A stretch of DNA of 64,000 nucleotides, taken from contig NZ_CP059139.1 of the NCBI RefSeq assembly GCF_014109765.1, positions 1,178,001-1,242,000 of the forward strand, read 5' to 3'. The position numbers and the translations under genes are program-made. The DNA comes from Pseudomonas berkeleyensis. GTDB lineage: Bacteria > Pseudomonadota > Gammaproteobacteria > Pseudomonadales > Pseudomonadaceae. The notes under the pieces were generated by a model that saw nothing but the letters and a program-made list of their open reading frames with translations, ran no database searches and was not told the origin of the DNA. The stretch's first letter is position 1, and each line of letters starts with the position of its first letter. Of the stretch, positions 11,830 to 22,225 are shown piece by piece.

Positions 11830-12234
11830 GACGGCTCGGCTTTGGCCTTCTGCGTCGCTCTACCTCCTCAGGTAGTCGTCGCGAAGCAGTACGCCGTTAG
11901 CGCTCCGATGCTGGGCCGTGGTGACGAGCGAGGGCATGGATCGGCGGACTGTTCGCTTCGCTCCTGAGTCCGCCCTACGAGCTATCGAATCAGCACATAG
12001 ATTATGTGCAGGAAGTGCTGTCCGAGGTTCAACTGGAGGCTCAGCGCGAGGCGCGGGCGCAACGCCGTCAGGGGTTGTAGGACGGCTCGGCTTTGGCTTC
12101 CTGCGTCGCTCTACCTTCTGCATTCAGGTAGTCGTCGTGAAGCAGTACGCCGTTAGCGCTCCGATGCTGGGCCGTGGTGACGAGCGAGGGCATGGATCGG
12201 CGGACTGTTCGCTTCGCTCCTGAGTCCGCCCTAC
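11731..12234 (+). repeat. tandem duplication of lldR 3' end plus flank (two ~250-bp copies)
   Basis: Copy 1 is 11731-11978 and copy 2 is 11982-12234. They are near-identical except for a few substitutions and a 5-base insertion in copy 2 (CTACC-TTCTGCATT-CAGGTAG region). Each copy contains the last 33 codons of lldR including the stop, then about 150 bp bounded by GTAGGACGG and CCGCCCTAC with an internal hairpin GGCGGACT...AGTCCGCC. This explains most of the 430-bp gap before smpB. Confidence 0.93.
11982..12080 (+). pseudogene. duplicated 3' fragment of lldR
   Basis: Thirty-three in-frame codons identical in protein sequence to the LldR C-terminus (LSNQHIDYVQEVLSEVQLEA and onward to the stop), without a start codon or the DNA-binding domain. 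The two base differences seen in codons (ATC to ATA, GAC to GAT) are both synonymous. It is not expected to be expressed as a protein. Confidence 0.85.
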
Positions 12235-12259
12235 ATCCGCCCTGTGTGCGTCTGGGCTT

Positions 12260-12742
12260 TCAGTCTTCCTTGCCCTTGCTGCGCATGGCGCGCTGGACTT
12301 CGCGGTCGGCATCACGTTCCTTCTCGGTGTGACGCTTGTCGAAGTCCTTCTTGCCCTTGGCCAGGGCAATCTCGCACTTGATCAGATGCTGCTTCCAGTA
12401 CAGCGACAGTGCCACGGCGGTGTAGCCCTTCTGCTGTACGGAGCCGAACAGCTTCTCCAGCTCGCGCTTGTTCAACAGCAGCTTGCGCGTGCGAGTCGGA
12501 TCGGCGATGACATGGGTACTGGCAGTTTTCAAGGGCGTGATGTGGCAACCCATCAACCAGGCCTCGTCGTCCTTGAGCAGCACGTAGCTGTCGACCAGTT
12601 GTGCCTTGCCGGCACGCAGACTCTTCACTTCCCAGCCGGACAGCACCAGGCCGGCCTCGAACTTGTGTTCGATGAAATAGTCGTGCAGCGCCTTTTTGTT
12701 CAGCGCGATGGTGCCTTGGGGATGTTTCTTTTGCTTAGCCAT
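12260..12742 (-). CDS. smpB: SsrA (tmRNA)-binding protein
   Basis: SmpB binds tmRNA and brings it to stalled ribosomes for trans-translation. The 160-residue product opens [18 protein letters not shown], has the beta-barrel core with [20 protein letters not shown] and [18 protein letters not shown], and ends in the basic tail [20 protein letters not shown] that mimics the anticodon stem. Length is typical. It is divergent from ratA across a 165-bp gap, as in other pseudomonads. No ssrA gene is visible in this window. Confidence 0.97.
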   Translation of the reverse strand: MAKQKKHPQGTIALNKKALHDYFIEHKFEAGLVLSGWEVKSLRAGKAQLVDSYVLLKDDEAWLMGCHITPLKTASTHVIADPTRTRKLLLNKRELEKLFGSVQQKGYTAVALSLYWKQHLIKCEIALAKGKKDFDKRHTEKERDADREVQRAMRSKGKED

Positions 12743-12907
12743 AGGGCGCGCATTATAGGGAGTCGCTGGCGCCTGCGCCATGGGGCGCGCTTGAGCCTCA
12801 CCTCCATATCCCTGACAATGCGCGATCTTTCCTGCGCAGTGCCGGTTCGCCATGGGGCCGATACCTTTGATGAGCGCACGCTGTACCCGTGGCGGAGCTG
12901 ACGTGTC

Positions 12908-13342
12908 ATGACTACTCGTATTCAACGCTCGGCGCTGTTGCCTTACCCGGCGCAGGCGCTCTTCGACCTTGTCAATGACGTGGCCAGCTATCCGCAGTTT
13001 CTGCCCTGGTGCTCGGCCAGCCAGGTGCTGGAAGTCAGTGAAACGCACATGCTGGCCAGCCTGGAGGTGGCCAAGGGCAGCCTCAGTCAGCGCTTCGTTA
13101 CCCGCAATACGCTGCAGCCTGGTCAACGTATTGAAATGAACCTGCAAGAAGGGCCTTTCAGTCGTTTGCATGGTGTCTGGGAGTTCAAGGCGCTTGGCGA
13201 AAAGGCCTGCAAGATCACCCTGGATCTGAGTTTCGACTATGCCGGGCCGCTGGTGCGCGCAACCCTTGGGCCGTTGTTCAATCAGGCGACCAACACCATG
13301 GTCGACGCCTTCTGCCAACGCGCCAAGCAATTGTATGGATAA
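12908..13342 (+). CDS. ratA: RatA/COQ10-like START-domain protein
   Basis: A 144-residue START/polyketide-cyclase-like protein. In E. coli RatA was described as binding 50S subunits and blocking 70S formation, while the same fold (COQ10) binds ubiquinone; which role applies here is not settled by sequence. Visible motifs are [21 protein letters not shown] at the N-terminus and [20 protein letters not shown] at the C-terminus. The stop overlaps the rnfH start (ATGGATAA), so the two genes are coupled. Confidence 0.9.
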   Translation: MTTRIQRSALLPYPAQALFDLVNDVASYPQFLPWCSASQVLEVSETHMLASLEVAKGSLSQRFVTRNTLQPGQRIEMNLQEGPFSRLHGVWEFKALGEKACKITLDLSFDYAGPLVRATLGPLFNQATNTMVDAFCQRAKQLYG

Positions 13343-13658
13343 GCGCACGCTCAGTATCGAGGTGGCCTACGCCCTGGCGGGGGAGCAGAAGCTGCTGCGC
13401 CTGTCCGTACCGGAGGGCTGCACTGTGCGTGAGGCGGTGCTCGCGTCGGGCATGCAGGCGCATTTTCCTGATCTCGACCTGCAGCGGGCGCCGTTGGGGA
13501 TCTTCGGTAAGGTGGTTGCCAAGCCTGATGAGCGCCTGGTGGCCGAGGGCGAGCGGGTGGAAATCTACCGGCCGCTGGTTGCTGACCCCAAGGAAGTGCG
13601 TAAGCAGCGTGCGGCGAGAGCCAAGGCCAGGGCTGAGGGGAGCGAGTCGCTGGGGTAG
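13335..13658 (+). CDS. rnfH: RnfH family protein (RatB-like, UPF0125)
   Basis: A 107-residue ubiquitin-fold small protein (residues about 5-90) of the RnfH family, usually paired with ratA; molecular function is unclear. Motifs seen are [20 protein letters not shown], the conserved GIFGKVV and the [20 protein letters not shown] tail. The ATG overlaps the ratA stop by 8 bases. Its own TAG stop is the first TAG of a GTAGGGTGCGC intergenic repeat. Confidence 0.92.
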   Translation: MDKRTLSIEVAYALAGEQKLLRLSVPEGCTVREAVLASGMQAHFPDLDLQRAPLGIFGKVVAKPDERLVAEGERVEIYRPLVADPKEVRKQRAARAKARAEGSESLG

Positions 13659-13680
13659 GGTGCGCTGTGCGCACCGATCC
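13655..13680. repeat. GTAGGGTGCGC palindromic intergenic repeat
   Basis: GTAGGGTGCGC followed by TGTGCGCACC forms a short palindrome overlapping the rnfH stop codon. Related copies lie near 54381 and 61231. Confidence 0.5.
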
Positions 13681-13732
13681 TGCGGGACAAATGGGGGCGC
13701 ACAGCCTGGACGGCTCCGCGATACCCTGCCTT

Positions 13733-13773
13733 GAAATGAAAAAGCCCGGGCGTTATCCGGGCTTTTTCATTTC
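13733..13773. terminator. bidirectional terminator between rnfH and bamE
   Basis: A 17-bp inverted repeat (GAAATGAAAAAGCCCGG with its complement, loop GCGTTAT) has A and T tracts on both sides and sits between convergent genes. Confidence 0.9.
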
Positions 13774-13779
13774 TGCGTA

Positions 13780-14298
13780 TTACTGCGGATCGGTGTCCAG
13801 CGGTTCCGGTGTCGGTACTGGAACGGTTTCGACCTGATCCACTTCGCGTTGGATCTGCTCCAGCAGCGAGCCAGGAGCTGGCGGGGTATCGTCCTGCTGC
13901 TGCGGTTGGGTTTGCGGCGTGGTGACGCCGCTGTCCTCGCCGAGGATTGCCTGATCACGGCTCACGCCTGGCATGAAGTCTCCGGCCAGACCAACCAGCT
14001 GATCGTTGCCGTCGAATACCAGGCTTACGCGTTCCTGCAGGCGCTGAGTGCCGCCCGGCTGCATGCTGTAGAGATAATCCCAGCGATTGGCGTGGAAGGT
14101 ATCGGTAATCAGCGGGTTGCCCATGATAAACCGCACTTGGCGTCGGGTCATTCCAGGGCGCAGCTGGTCTATCATGTCCTGCGTCACGACATTGCCCTGT
14201 TGAATGTCGATCTTGTAAACCCCGGGGAATGAACAACCGGCGAGTGCGAAGAGCCCGGTCAGCGACAGGCTGGTCAGCAAGAGCTTGGTTTTTTGCAT
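13780..14298 (-). CDS. bamE: outer-membrane assembly lipoprotein BamE (OmlA)
   Basis: A lipoprotein subunit of the BAM complex that inserts beta-barrel proteins into the outer membrane. The 172-residue precursor has a lipoprotein signal peptide ending in the lipobox LFALAGC. The SmpA/OmlA domain follows ([40 protein letters not shown]). A Pro/Gln-rich C-terminal extension of about 55 residues goes beyond the E. coli protein, as is usual in Pseudomonas OmlA. It is divergent from fur across 95 bp, the conserved arrangement. Confidence 0.96.
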   Translation of the reverse strand: MQKTKLLLTSLSLTGLFALAGCSFPGVYKIDIQQGNVVTQDMIDQLRPGMTRRQVRFIMGNPLITDTFHANRWDYLYSMQPGGTQRLQERVSLVFDGNDQLVGLAGDFMPGVSRDQAILGEDSGVTTPQTQPQQQDDTPPAPGSLLEQIQREVDQVETVPVPTPEPLDTDPQ

Positions 14299-14393
14299 CG
14301 GAGGGTGACTTCCACTATCTTGGGCAACTTGAACCCCGGATCATACCCGTATTAAGAGGAGCTGCGAAAGCAGGCCTCACGAGAAAGCAGACC

Positions 14394-14798
14394 ATGGTTG
14401 AAAATAGCGAACTCCGTAAAGCTGGACTTAAGGTAACTCTGCCGCGGGTCAAGATCCTGCAAATGCTCGATAACGCCGAGCATCGCCACATGAGCGCAGA
14501 GGATGTCTACAAGGCGCTGATGGAGGCTGGCGAAGACGTCGGCCTGGCCACTGTGTACCGCGTACTGACTCAATTCGAGGCCGCCGGCCTGGTCGAACGC
14601 CACAACTTCGATGGCGGTCATGCCGTGTTCGAACTGGCCGACGGTGGGCACCACGACCACATGGTCTGTGTCGACAGCGGTGAAGTGATCGAATTCTTCG
14701 ACCCGGAAATCGAGAAACTGCAGAAAGAGATCGTCAAGCAGCACGGTTTCGAGCTGGTCGATCACAATCTGGTGCTGTACGTACGCAAGAAGAGCTGA
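14394..14798 (+). CDS. fur: ferric uptake regulator Fur
   Basis: The iron-dependent repressor of uptake genes. The 134-residue product begins MVENSELRKAGLKVTLPRVK, has the winged helix with ATVYRVLTQFEAAGLVERHN, and carries the metal-binding GHAVFELADGGHHDHMVC. As in other pseudomonads it has a single cysteine: the second Cys of the E. coli CxxC zinc site is Ser here. The ATG at 14394 is the conserved start; a longer in-frame reading into the bamE promoter is not supported. A good terminator follows. Confidence 0.97.
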   Translation: MVENSELRKAGLKVTLPRVKILQMLDNAEHRHMSAEDVYKALMEAGEDVGLATVYRVLTQFEAAGLVERHNFDGGHAVFELADGGHHDHMVCVDSGEVIEFFDPEIEKLQKEIVKQHGFELVDHNLVLYVRKKS

Positions 14799-14812
14799 TT
14801 TTCAGCACTGAC

Positions 14813-14842
14813 AAAAAAGGCGACCTTCGGGTCGCCTTTTTT
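14813..14842 (+). terminator. terminator after fur
   Basis: A perfect 13-bp stem with a TTCG tetraloop (AAAAAAGGCGACC/GGTCGCCTTTTTT), 15 bases past the fur stop. It also faces the leftward recN end. Confidence 0.92.
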
Positions 14843-14907
14843 GCATCGTGCTTCTGTCGGAGCGAAGGCTTCTTGTGAAGGCAGCGTTACGCTCCTGAGC
14901 GGGGCAT

Positions 14908-16584
14908 TCATGCTGCCTGGGCGCTGGTGACCATCTTGCGGGCATGCGCCAGTGATTCTTCGGTCAGGTCGACGCCGCCAAGCATGCGGGCGATTTCCTC
15001 GATGCGGCCCTGGTCGTCGAGCTTGCTCACTGCGGTGGAGGTGGCGCCCTGGCCGCGGCGTTTGTGCACGAACAGATGCTGATGACCCTGTGCGGCGACT
15101 TGCGGCAGGTGGGTGACGCACAGCACCTGACCACGCTCGCCGAGGCGGCGAAGGAGCTGGCCGACTACCTCGGCGGTGGGGCCGCCGATGCCGACATCCA
15201 CCTCATCGAAGACCAGGGTCGGTACGCGGGAGGTTTGTGCGGTGATCACCTGGATCGCCAGGCTGATACGCGACAGTTCCCCGCCCGAAGCCACCTTGGC
15301 CAGCGGGCGCAGCGGTTGGCCCGGGTTGGCGCTGACCAGAAACTCGACGATCTCCAGACCGTTTGCCTGGGGTTCAGTCCCTTCCAGGCTCTGCAGTTGC
15401 ACGCTGAAGCGGCCGCCCGGCATGCCCAGTGTCTGCATTTCCTTTTCCACTTTCTTGGCCAGGCGTTCGGCAGCCTTGCCGCGCAGGGTGCTTAGTTCGG
15501 CGGCTTTTTCCTGATAGTGGCGGGCATAGGCAGCCAGTTCCTCAGCGAGTCGCTCGCTGGCCTGGTCGTCGGCATTGAGCCCTTCCAGTTCCTCGAACAG
15601 CTGTTGCTGCAGTGCGGCCAGCTCGCTGGGTTGAATGCGATGCTTACGCGCCAGGGTGTAGATGGTATCCAGGCGCTCTTCGAGGCTCTGCTGGCGTTCA
15701 GGGTCGGCGTCGAAATGATCGAGAAAGCGGTTGAGCTCGCCGACTGCTTCTTCCACCTGGATCTGCGCGCTGGCCAGCAGGTTGCTGGCTTCGCCAAGGG
15801 CGTTGCTCTGGTTGCCGAAACCGCCGAGGCGGTTGAGGCTGGCGGTGAGTGCCGACAGCACGTTGCCGGCGTCGCTCTCGCTGCACAGGTCGAGTACCTG
15901 ACGACAGGCACCAAGCAGGGCTTCGGCGTTGCTCAGGGCCTTGTGTTCCTGCTCCAGTTGTTCCAGCTCGTTCTCGCCGAGGGCGAGGTTTTCCAGTTCT
16001 TCCAGCTGGTAGCTGAGCAACTGGTGGCGGGCGCGTTGCTCGTCACCAATGCTGGAAATGCGCTCCAGCTCGTTGCGGGTCTGCTTCCAGCGTTGCGCCG
16101 CCAGTTGTACCTGGCGCGCCAGTTCCTGACTGCCGGCGTATTCGTCGAGCAGCCGGCGGTGGGTATCGTTCTTGAGCAGCGACTGATGTTCATGCTGGCT
16201 GTGAATGTCGATCAGCAGTTCGCCGAGTGCCTTGAGGTCGCTCTGTGGGCTGGGCGTGCCGTTGATATAACCGCGCGAACGGCCTTCTGCGGTGATGACG
16301 CGGCGCAGGATGCATGGGCCGTCGTTGTTCAGGTCACGTTCAGCCAGCCAGGCGCGGGCCTCGGCAATGTCGCTCAGGTCGAAGCTGGCGAGCAGGTCGG
16401 CCTTGTCCGCTCCGGGGCGTACCACGCCACTGTCGGCGCGGTCACCCAGGCACAGGCCGAGGGCGTCGAGCATGATCGACTTGCCAGCGCCGGTTTCGCC
16501 GCTGATGGTGCTCATGCCAGCATCCAGTTCGAGATCCAGATGGTCGACGATGGCGTAGTTGTGAATGGACAGGTGCACCAGCAT
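14908..16584 (-). CDS. recN: DNA repair protein RecN
   Basis: An SMC-like ATPase that acts in double-strand break repair by promoting cohesion. The 558-residue product has the N-terminal ABC half ([20 protein letters not shown], Walker A GETGAGKS), a central coiled coil (about residues 150-350) and the C-terminal half with signature [14 protein letters not shown] and Walker [13 protein letters not shown]. Length is normal. It diverges from grpE across a 157-bp gap that contains the grpE heat-shock promoter. No SOS box was identified by eye. Confidence 0.97.
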   Translation of the reverse strand: MLVHLSIHNYAIVDHLDLELDAGMSTISGETGAGKSIMLDALGLCLGDRADSGVVRPGADKADLLASFDLSDIAEARAWLAERDLNNDGPCILRRVITAEGRSRGYINGTPSPQSDLKALGELLIDIHSQHEHQSLLKNDTHRRLLDEYAGSQELARQVQLAAQRWKQTRNELERISSIGDEQRARHQLLSYQLEELENLALGENELEQLEQEHKALSNAEALLGACRQVLDLCSESDAGNVLSALTASLNRLGGFGNQSNALGEASNLLASAQIQVEEAVGELNRFLDHFDADPERQQSLEERLDTIYTLARKHRIQPSELAALQQQLFEELEGLNADDQASERLAEELAAYARHYQEKAAELSTLRGKAAERLAKKVEKEMQTLGMPGGRFSVQLQSLEGTEPQANGLEIVEFLVSANPGQPLRPLAKVASGGELSRISLAIQVITAQTSRVPTLVFDEVDVGIGGPTAEVVGQLLRRLGERGQVLCVTHLPQVAAQGHQHLFVHKRRGQGATSTAVSKLDDQGRIEEIARMLGGVDLTEESLAHARKMVTSAQAA

Positions 16585-16659
16585 GGCGAACGCTCCCGAA
16601 TTGATGTCTGGTTATTTATACAGTGTTTTTTCTTTCTCTGGCAATCCTCCCTATCGCCC

Positions 16660-16687
16660 CTTGAAACCTGTGGAATTGACTCCATAT
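16660..16687 (+). promoter_or_regulatory. sigma-32 heat-shock promoter of grpE
   Basis: CTTGAAA (16660-16666), 13 bases, then CTCCATAT (16680-16687): one mismatch in the -10 to the RpoH consensus. It is 54 bases before the grpE ATG. Confidence 0.85.
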
Positions 16688-16741
16688 AGGCGGCAGGAGC
16701 GCGAGCCGGTATCGCGCCAGTTTTTTCGAGAGGAGAAAGGC

Positions 16742-17311
16742 ATGGCTGACGAACAGACCCTGGATACGCAGAACCCCGAGGCGCAGGCGGCAGATGCTGT
16801 TGCGGCGGGCGATGACCTGGCTGCTCGCGTGCAAACGCTGGAAGAGCAACTGGCTGCTGCGCAGGATCAGTCGCTGCGCATGGCTGCCGATCTGCAGAAC
16901 GTGCGTCGTCGCGCGGAGCAGGATGTGGAGAAAGCGCACAAATTCGCGCTGGAGAAGTTCGCCGGTGATCTGCTGCCGGTAATCGACAGCTTGGAGCGTG
17001 GTCTGGAGCTGTCCAGCCCTGACGATGTATCGATCAAGGCCGTACGTGAAGGCATGGAACTGACCCTCAAGCTGTTCCACGACACCCTGGCTCGCTACAA
17101 CCTGGAAGTCATCGATCCGCACGGTGCGCCGTTCAATCCGGAGCACCACCAGGCCATGGCCATGGAAGAGAGCATTCATGCCGAGCCGAACTCGGTGCTC
17201 AAGGTGTTCCAGAAGGGCTATGTGCTCAATGGTCGCCTGCTGCGCCCGGCCATGGTCGTGGTCAGCAAGGCGCCAACGACGCTGCCGCCGAGTATCGACG
17301 AGCAGGCTTGA
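16742..17311 (+). CDS. grpE: nucleotide exchange factor GrpE
   Basis: GrpE releases ADP from DnaK and also acts as a thermosensor. The 189-residue product has an acidic Ala/Glu-rich N-terminus, a long helix ([20 protein letters not shown], then [20 protein letters not shown]) and the C-terminal beta domain ending [20 protein letters not shown]. The ATG at 16742 follows GAGGAGAAAGG; longer in-frame readings begin inside the promoter. The stop codon lies within the -35 element of the dnaK promoter. Confidence 0.97.
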   Translation: MADEQTLDTQNPEAQAADAVAAGDDLAARVQTLEEQLAAAQDQSLRMAADLQNVRRRAEQDVEKAHKFALEKFAGDLLPVIDSLERGLELSSPDDVSIKAVREGMELTLKLFHDTLARYNLEVIDPHGAPFNPEHHQAMAMEESIHAEPNSVLKVFQKGYVLNGRLLRPAMVVVSKAPTTLPPSIDEQA

Positions 17312-17333
17312 AATCAGCTGTAACGACCCCATT
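17306..17333 (+). promoter_or_regulatory. consensus-perfect sigma-32 promoter of dnaK, overlapping grpE stop
   Basis: CTTGAAA (17306-17312), a 13-base spacer and CCCCATTT (17326-17333) match the RpoH consensus at every position. The TGA stop of grpE (17309-17311) lies inside the -35 hexamer. Confidence 0.9.
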
Positions 17334-17410
17334 TTTAAGTCAAGCGTTTTAGTGCTGCCGGCGCCTGAGAAACGAGGCGACGGAAAAATCAAAGTTTCGG
17401 GAGAATATTC

Positions 17411-19327
17411 ATGGGCAAAATTATCGGTATCGACCTGGGGACTACCAACTCCTGCGTCTCTATTTTGGAAAATGGCAACGTCAAGGTAATCGAGAACGCC
17501 GAAGGCGCTCGTACCACGCCGTCGATCATCGCTTACGCCAACGACGGTGAAATCCTCGTCGGCCAGTCGGCCAAGCGTCAGGCCGTGACCAACCCACATA
17601 ACACCCTTTACGCGGTGAAGCGTCTGATCGGCCGTCGTTTCGACGAAGAAGTCGTGCAGAAAGACATTCAGATGGTGCCGTACAAGATCGCCAAGGCTGA
17701 CAACGGTGACGCCTGGGTCGAGGTCAATGGCCAGAAGATGGCTCCGCCGCAAATCTCGGCTGAAATCCTCAAGAAGATGAAGAAGACCGCCGAAGACTAT
17801 CTCGGCGAGCCGGTCACCGAAGCGGTCATCACCGTTCCGGCTTACTTCAACGACAGCCAGCGCCAGGCCACCAAAGATGCGGGTCGCATCGCTGGTCTGG
17901 ACGTCAAGCGCATCATCAACGAGCCGACTGCGGCTGCGCTGGCTTACGGTATGGACAAGGCCAAGGGCGACCACACCGTGATCGTCTATGACCTGGGCGG
18001 CGGTACCTTCGACGTGTCGGTCATCGAGATCGCCGAAGTCGATGGCGAGCACCAGTTCGAAGTGCTGGCTACCAACGGCGACACCTTCCTCGGTGGTGAA
18101 GACTTCGACATTCGTCTGATCGACTACCTCGTCGACGAATTCAAGAAAGAAACCGGTATGAACCTCAAGGGCGACCCGCTGGCCATGCAGCGCCTGAAGG
18201 AGGCTGCCGAGAAGGCCAAGATCGAGCTGTCCTCGAGCCAGCAGACCGACGTCAACCTGCCGTACATCACTGCAGATGCCACCGGTCCGAAGCACCTGAA
18301 CGTGAAGATCTCCCGCTCCAAGCTGGAGTCGCTGGTCGAGGATCTGGTGCAGCGCACCATCGAGCCTTGCCGCATCGCGCTCAAGGACGCCGGTGTCGAC
18401 GTGGGTTCGATCAACGACGTAATTCTGGTCGGCGGTCAGACCCGCATGCCGCTGGTACAGAAGCTGGTGACCGAGTTCTTCGGCAAGGAACCCCGCAAGG
18501 ACGTCAACCCGGATGAAGCCGTCGCCATGGGCGCTGCCATTCAGGGGGCCGTTCTGGCCGGTGACGTCAAGGACGTTCTGCTGCTCGACGTGTCCCCGCT
18601 GACCCTGGGTATCGAAACCATGGGTGGCGTAATGACTGCGCTGATCGAGAAGAACACCACCATCCCGACCAAGAAGTCGCAGGTGTTCTCTACTGCCGAT
18701 GACAACCAGAGCGCCGTGACCATTCACGTGCTGCAAGGTGAGCGCAAACAGGCCGCGCAGAACAAGTCGCTGGGCAAGTTCGACCTGGCCGAGATTCCGC
18801 CGGCTCCGCGTGGCGTGCCGCAAATCGAGGTGACCTTCGATATCGACGCCAACGGCATCCTGCACGTGTCCGCCAAGGACAAGGCCACTGGCAAGCAGCA
18901 GTCCATCGTGATCAAGGCCAACTCCGGTCTGTCCGATGACGAAATCGAGCGCATGGTGCGTGATGCCGAGGCCAACGCCGAGGAAGACCGCAAGTTCGAA
19001 GAGCTGGCCACTGCGCGTAACCAGGGCGACCAACTGGTACACGCCACTCGCAAGATGCTGACCGAGGCGGGCGACAAGGCCACTGCCGACGAGAAAGCGG
19101 CCATCGAGAAGGCTATCGGCGAGCTGGAAGCTGCGGTCAAGGGCGACGACAAGGCGGCCATCGAGGCCAAGATCAACGCCCTGTCCGAGGCCACCACGCC
19201 GCTGGCGCAGAAGATGTACGCCGAACAGCCGCAGCCGGGCGCTGCCCAGCCTGACGCGCACGACGCCAAGGACGCCGGTGACGACGTGGTCGACGCCGAG
19301 TTCGAAGAGGTCAAGGACAACAAGTAA
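17411..19327 (+). CDS. dnaK: molecular chaperone DnaK (Hsp70)
   Basis: The ATP-dependent cytosolic Hsp70. The 638-residue product opens [20 protein letters not shown], contains the ATPase signatures [15 protein letters not shown] and [14 protein letters not shown], the linker [19 protein letters not shown], the substrate-binding domain and the C-terminal lid ending [13 protein letters not shown] (EEVK/D-type tail that in Hsp70s contacts partners). GGGAGAA precedes the ATG. It has its own consensus heat-shock promoter in addition to read-through from grpE. Confidence 0.99.
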   Translation: MGKIIGIDLGTTNSCVSILENGNVKVIENAEGARTTPSIIAYANDGEILVGQSAKRQAVTNPHNTLYAVKRLIGRRFDEEVVQKDIQMVPYKIAKADNGDAWVEVNGQKMAPPQISAEILKKMKKTAEDYLGEPVTEAVITVPAYFNDSQRQATKDAGRIAGLDVKRIINEPTAAALAYGMDKAKGDHTVIVYDLGGGTFDVSVIEIAEVDGEHQFEVLATNGDTFLGGEDFDIRLIDYLVDEFKKETGMNLKGDPLAMQRLKEAAEKAKIELSSSQQTDVNLPYITADATGPKHLNVKISRSKLESLVEDLVQRTIEPCRIALKDAGVDVGSINDVILVGGQTRMPLVQKLVTEFFGKEPRKDVNPDEAVAMGAAIQGAVLAGDVKDVLLLDVSPLTLGIETMGGVMTALIEKNTTIPTKKSQVFSTADDNQSAVTIHVLQGERKQAAQNKSLGKFDLAEIPPAPRGVPQIEVTFDIDANGILHVSAKDKATGKQQSIVIKANSGLSDDEIERMVRDAEANAEEDRKFEELATARNQGDQLVHATRKMLTEAGDKATADEKAAIEKAIGELEAAVKGDDKAAIEAKINALSEATTPLAQKMYAEQPQPGAAQPDAHDAKDAGDDVVDAEFEEVKDNK

Positions 19328-19438
19328 GCCTCGGCTCGCTTGTGCTCTGCCTCGCCATGCGAGGCAATCCGTCGCGCGGGGGCTTGCTCCCGCGTCGGCG
19401 TGTCTGGAGGGTGCGAATTTTGAAGGTGCAGAAAACCC

Positions 19439-20566
19439 ATGGCTAAACGCGATTATTACGAAGTGCTCGGTGTCGAGCGCGGCGCCAGCGAGGCGGAGCT
19501 GAAGAAGGCTTACCGTCGCCTGGCGATGAAGTACCACCCGGATCGCAATCCGGACGACAAGGACGCCGAGGAGAAATTCAAGGAGGCCAACGAGGCCTAC
19601 GAGGTGCTCTCCGATGCGGCCAAACGCTCGGCCTACGACCAGTACGGTCATGCCGGCGTCGATCCGCAGATGGGCGGTGGTGGCGGTGCCGGTTTCGGCG
19701 GCGCCAACTTCTCCGACATCTTCGGTGACGTGTTCAGCGACTTTTTTGGTGGCAGCCGCGGCGGTTCGCGTGGCGGCGCCCAGCGTGGCAGCGACCTGCG
19801 CTACACCCTGGAGCTGGATCTGGAAGAGGCGGTGCGTGGCACCAGCGTGACCATTCGCGTGCCGACCCTGGTTAGTTGCAAGACCTGTGATGGCAGCGGT
19901 GCGAAGAAGGGCACCAGCCCGGTCACCTGTACCACCTGCGGTGGTATTGGCCAGGTGCGCATGCAGCAGGGTTTCTTCTCGGTGCAGCAGACCTGCCCGC
20001 GTTGCCACGGCAGCGGCAAGATGATCACCGACCCCTGTGGCAGCTGCCACGGCCAGGGCCGCGTGGAAGAGAGCAAGACGCTGTCGGTCAAGGTGCCGCC
20101 GGGCGTCGATACCGGCGACCGCATTCGCCTGTCCGGCGAGGGCGAGGCCGGCTCCCATGGTGGTCCGGCGGGCGATCTGTACGTGGTGGTCAACGTGCGC
20201 GAGCACGCGATCTTCCAACGTGACGGCAAGCACCTGTACTGCGAAGTGCCGATCAGCTTCGCCGATGCCGCCCTGGGTGGCGAGCTGGAAGTGCCGACCC
20301 TCGATGGCCGGGTCAAGCTGAAGATCCCCGAAGGCACCCAGACCGGCAAGCTGTTCCGCCTGCGCGGCAAGGGCGTGGCCCCGGTGCGTGGCGGTGGTGC
20401 CGGCGACCTGATGTGCCGGGTGGCGGTGGAAACGCCGGTCAACCTGAACAAGCGTCAGCGCGAGCTGCTCGAAGAGTTCCGCAAGTCGCTGCAGGGTGAC
20501 GACTCCCACTCGCCCAAGGCCAGTGGCTGGTTCGAAGGCGTCAAGCGCTTCTTCGGCGACGTATAA
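19439..20566 (+). CDS. dnaJ: co-chaperone DnaJ (Hsp40, class A)
   Basis: DnaJ delivers substrates to DnaK and stimulates its ATPase. The 375-residue product has the J domain with the HPD tripeptide ([10 protein letters not shown], about residue 33), a Gly/Phe-rich linker (about 75-115), four zinc-binding CxxCxGxG repeats ([32 protein letters not shown]; about 145-210) and the C-terminal substrate domains. It lies 111 bases after dnaK in the same direction, probably transcribed with it. Confidence 0.99.
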   Translation: MAKRDYYEVLGVERGASEAELKKAYRRLAMKYHPDRNPDDKDAEEKFKEANEAYEVLSDAAKRSAYDQYGHAGVDPQMGGGGGAGFGGANFSDIFGDVFSDFFGGSRGGSRGGAQRGSDLRYTLELDLEEAVRGTSVTIRVPTLVSCKTCDGSGAKKGTSPVTCTTCGGIGQVRMQQGFFSVQQTCPRCHGSGKMITDPCGSCHGQGRVEESKTLSVKVPPGVDTGDRIRLSGEGEAGSHGGPAGDLYVVVNVREHAIFQRDGKHLYCEVPISFADAALGGELEVPTLDGRVKLKIPEGTQTGKLFRLRGKGVAPVRGGGAGDLMCRVAVETPVNLNKRQRELLEEFRKSLQGDDSHSPKASGWFEGVKRFFGDV

Positions 20567-20622
20567 AACAGCGTATCGGGCGCGGCTCCCGTCCGCGTCT
20601 CGATGCGTCAGCTTGGAGCTGA

Positions 20623-21432
<810 letters not shown>

Positions 21433-21443
21433 GGCAAAGGGAG

Positions 21444-21462
21444 GCGGGAGCTTGCCTCCCGC
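21444..21462 (+). terminator. possible weak terminator after dapB
   Basis: GCGGGAG-CTTGC-CTCCCGC hairpin 12 bases after the dapB stop. There is no T tract, so termination is uncertain. It is the only structure between dapB and the restriction gene. Confidence 0.35.
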
Positions 21463-21489
21463 TCGTGCATGGATGTTCCGGGGTAACTG

Positions 21490-22221
21490 ATGACGCCTTT
21501 GAATCTGGATGACGTGGCCCGCTACGTCGAACTGAACATTGGTGCCTTCCACGAGAAGCGCATCGCCAGTCTGGGGCGCCTGAAACTCAAGGATGTGCTC
21601 AAGCGCAAGAACCCCTACATGTACAGGGCCAAGCACGTGCTGACCGCGGAGCAGATCATTCGCGGCATCGTCGATGCGCACATTTCCTCCAACGAGGAGA
21701 CGCTGTTCGGTGATTGGCTGGAGGGACTGGCCATTTTCATCAATGGCCAGGTCTACGGTGGCTGGAAGTCCGGTATTACCGGCGTCGATCTCGAGTTCGA
21801 CCGCGACGGACGGCGCTACATCGTGGCCATCAAGTCCGGCCCGAACTGGGGCAACAGTTCGCAGATCGGTCAGATGAAAACCAATTTCCTGACCGCGCAG
21901 CGCACCTTGCGCACGGGCAATTCCGGCTTGCAGGTCGTCGCCGTCAATGGCTGCTGCTATGGCCGCGACAACAACCCGGACAAAGGCAGCTACTACAAGT
22001 ACTGCGGTCAGCGCTTCTGGTCATTCATCTCGGGGGACGACCAACTCTACGTGGAGCTGATCGAGCCGCTGGGCTTCAAGGCGCGCGAACGCAACGATGA
22101 GTTCGCTGAAAGCTACGGGCAGATGATCAACAAGTTCACCCGTGAATTCACCCTCGAATTCTGTGACGAGCAGGGCGCCATCGACTGGACGCGCCTGCTG
22201 CGTTTCAATTCCGAGGCCTGA
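21490..22221 (+). CDS. type II restriction endonuclease, PmeII/EcoO109I-like
   Basis: A 243-residue protein that I recognise as resembling the PmeII-type restriction endonucleases; the exact recognition site cannot be read from sequence. A PD-(D/E)XK-like core is visible: GVD100LEFDRDGRRYIVAIK115SGPNWG, with acid and lysine 15 residues apart in the expected beta-strand context, preceded by FGDWLEGLAIFINGQVYGGW. Its stop is 4 bases from the stop of a convergent cytosine methyltransferase, the natural partner. The pair lies between dapB and carA, normally neighbours, which indicates insertion by horizontal transfer. Confidence 0.82.
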   Translation: MTPLNLDDVARYVELNIGAFHEKRIASLGRLKLKDVLKRKNPYMYRAKHVLTAEQIIRGIVDAHISSNEETLFGDWLEGLAIFINGQVYGGWKSGITGVDLEFDRDGRRYIVAIKSGPNWGNSSQIGQMKTNFLTAQRTLRTGNSGLQVVAVNGCCYGRDNNPDKGSYYKYCGQRFWSFISGDDQLYVELIEPLGFKARERNDEFAESYGQMINKFTREFTLEFCDEQGAIDWTRLLRFNSEA

Positions 22222-22225
22222 GTCA

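Noticed and set aside
12743..12907. Possible ssrA (tmRNA) next to smpB
   Set aside because: The gap is too short and shows no tRNA-Ala-like ends or tag-encoding sequence.
16616..20509. Open frame of about 1300 codons antisense to grpE-dnaK-dnaJ
   Set aside because: Antisense artefact across three certain chaperone genes and their promoters.
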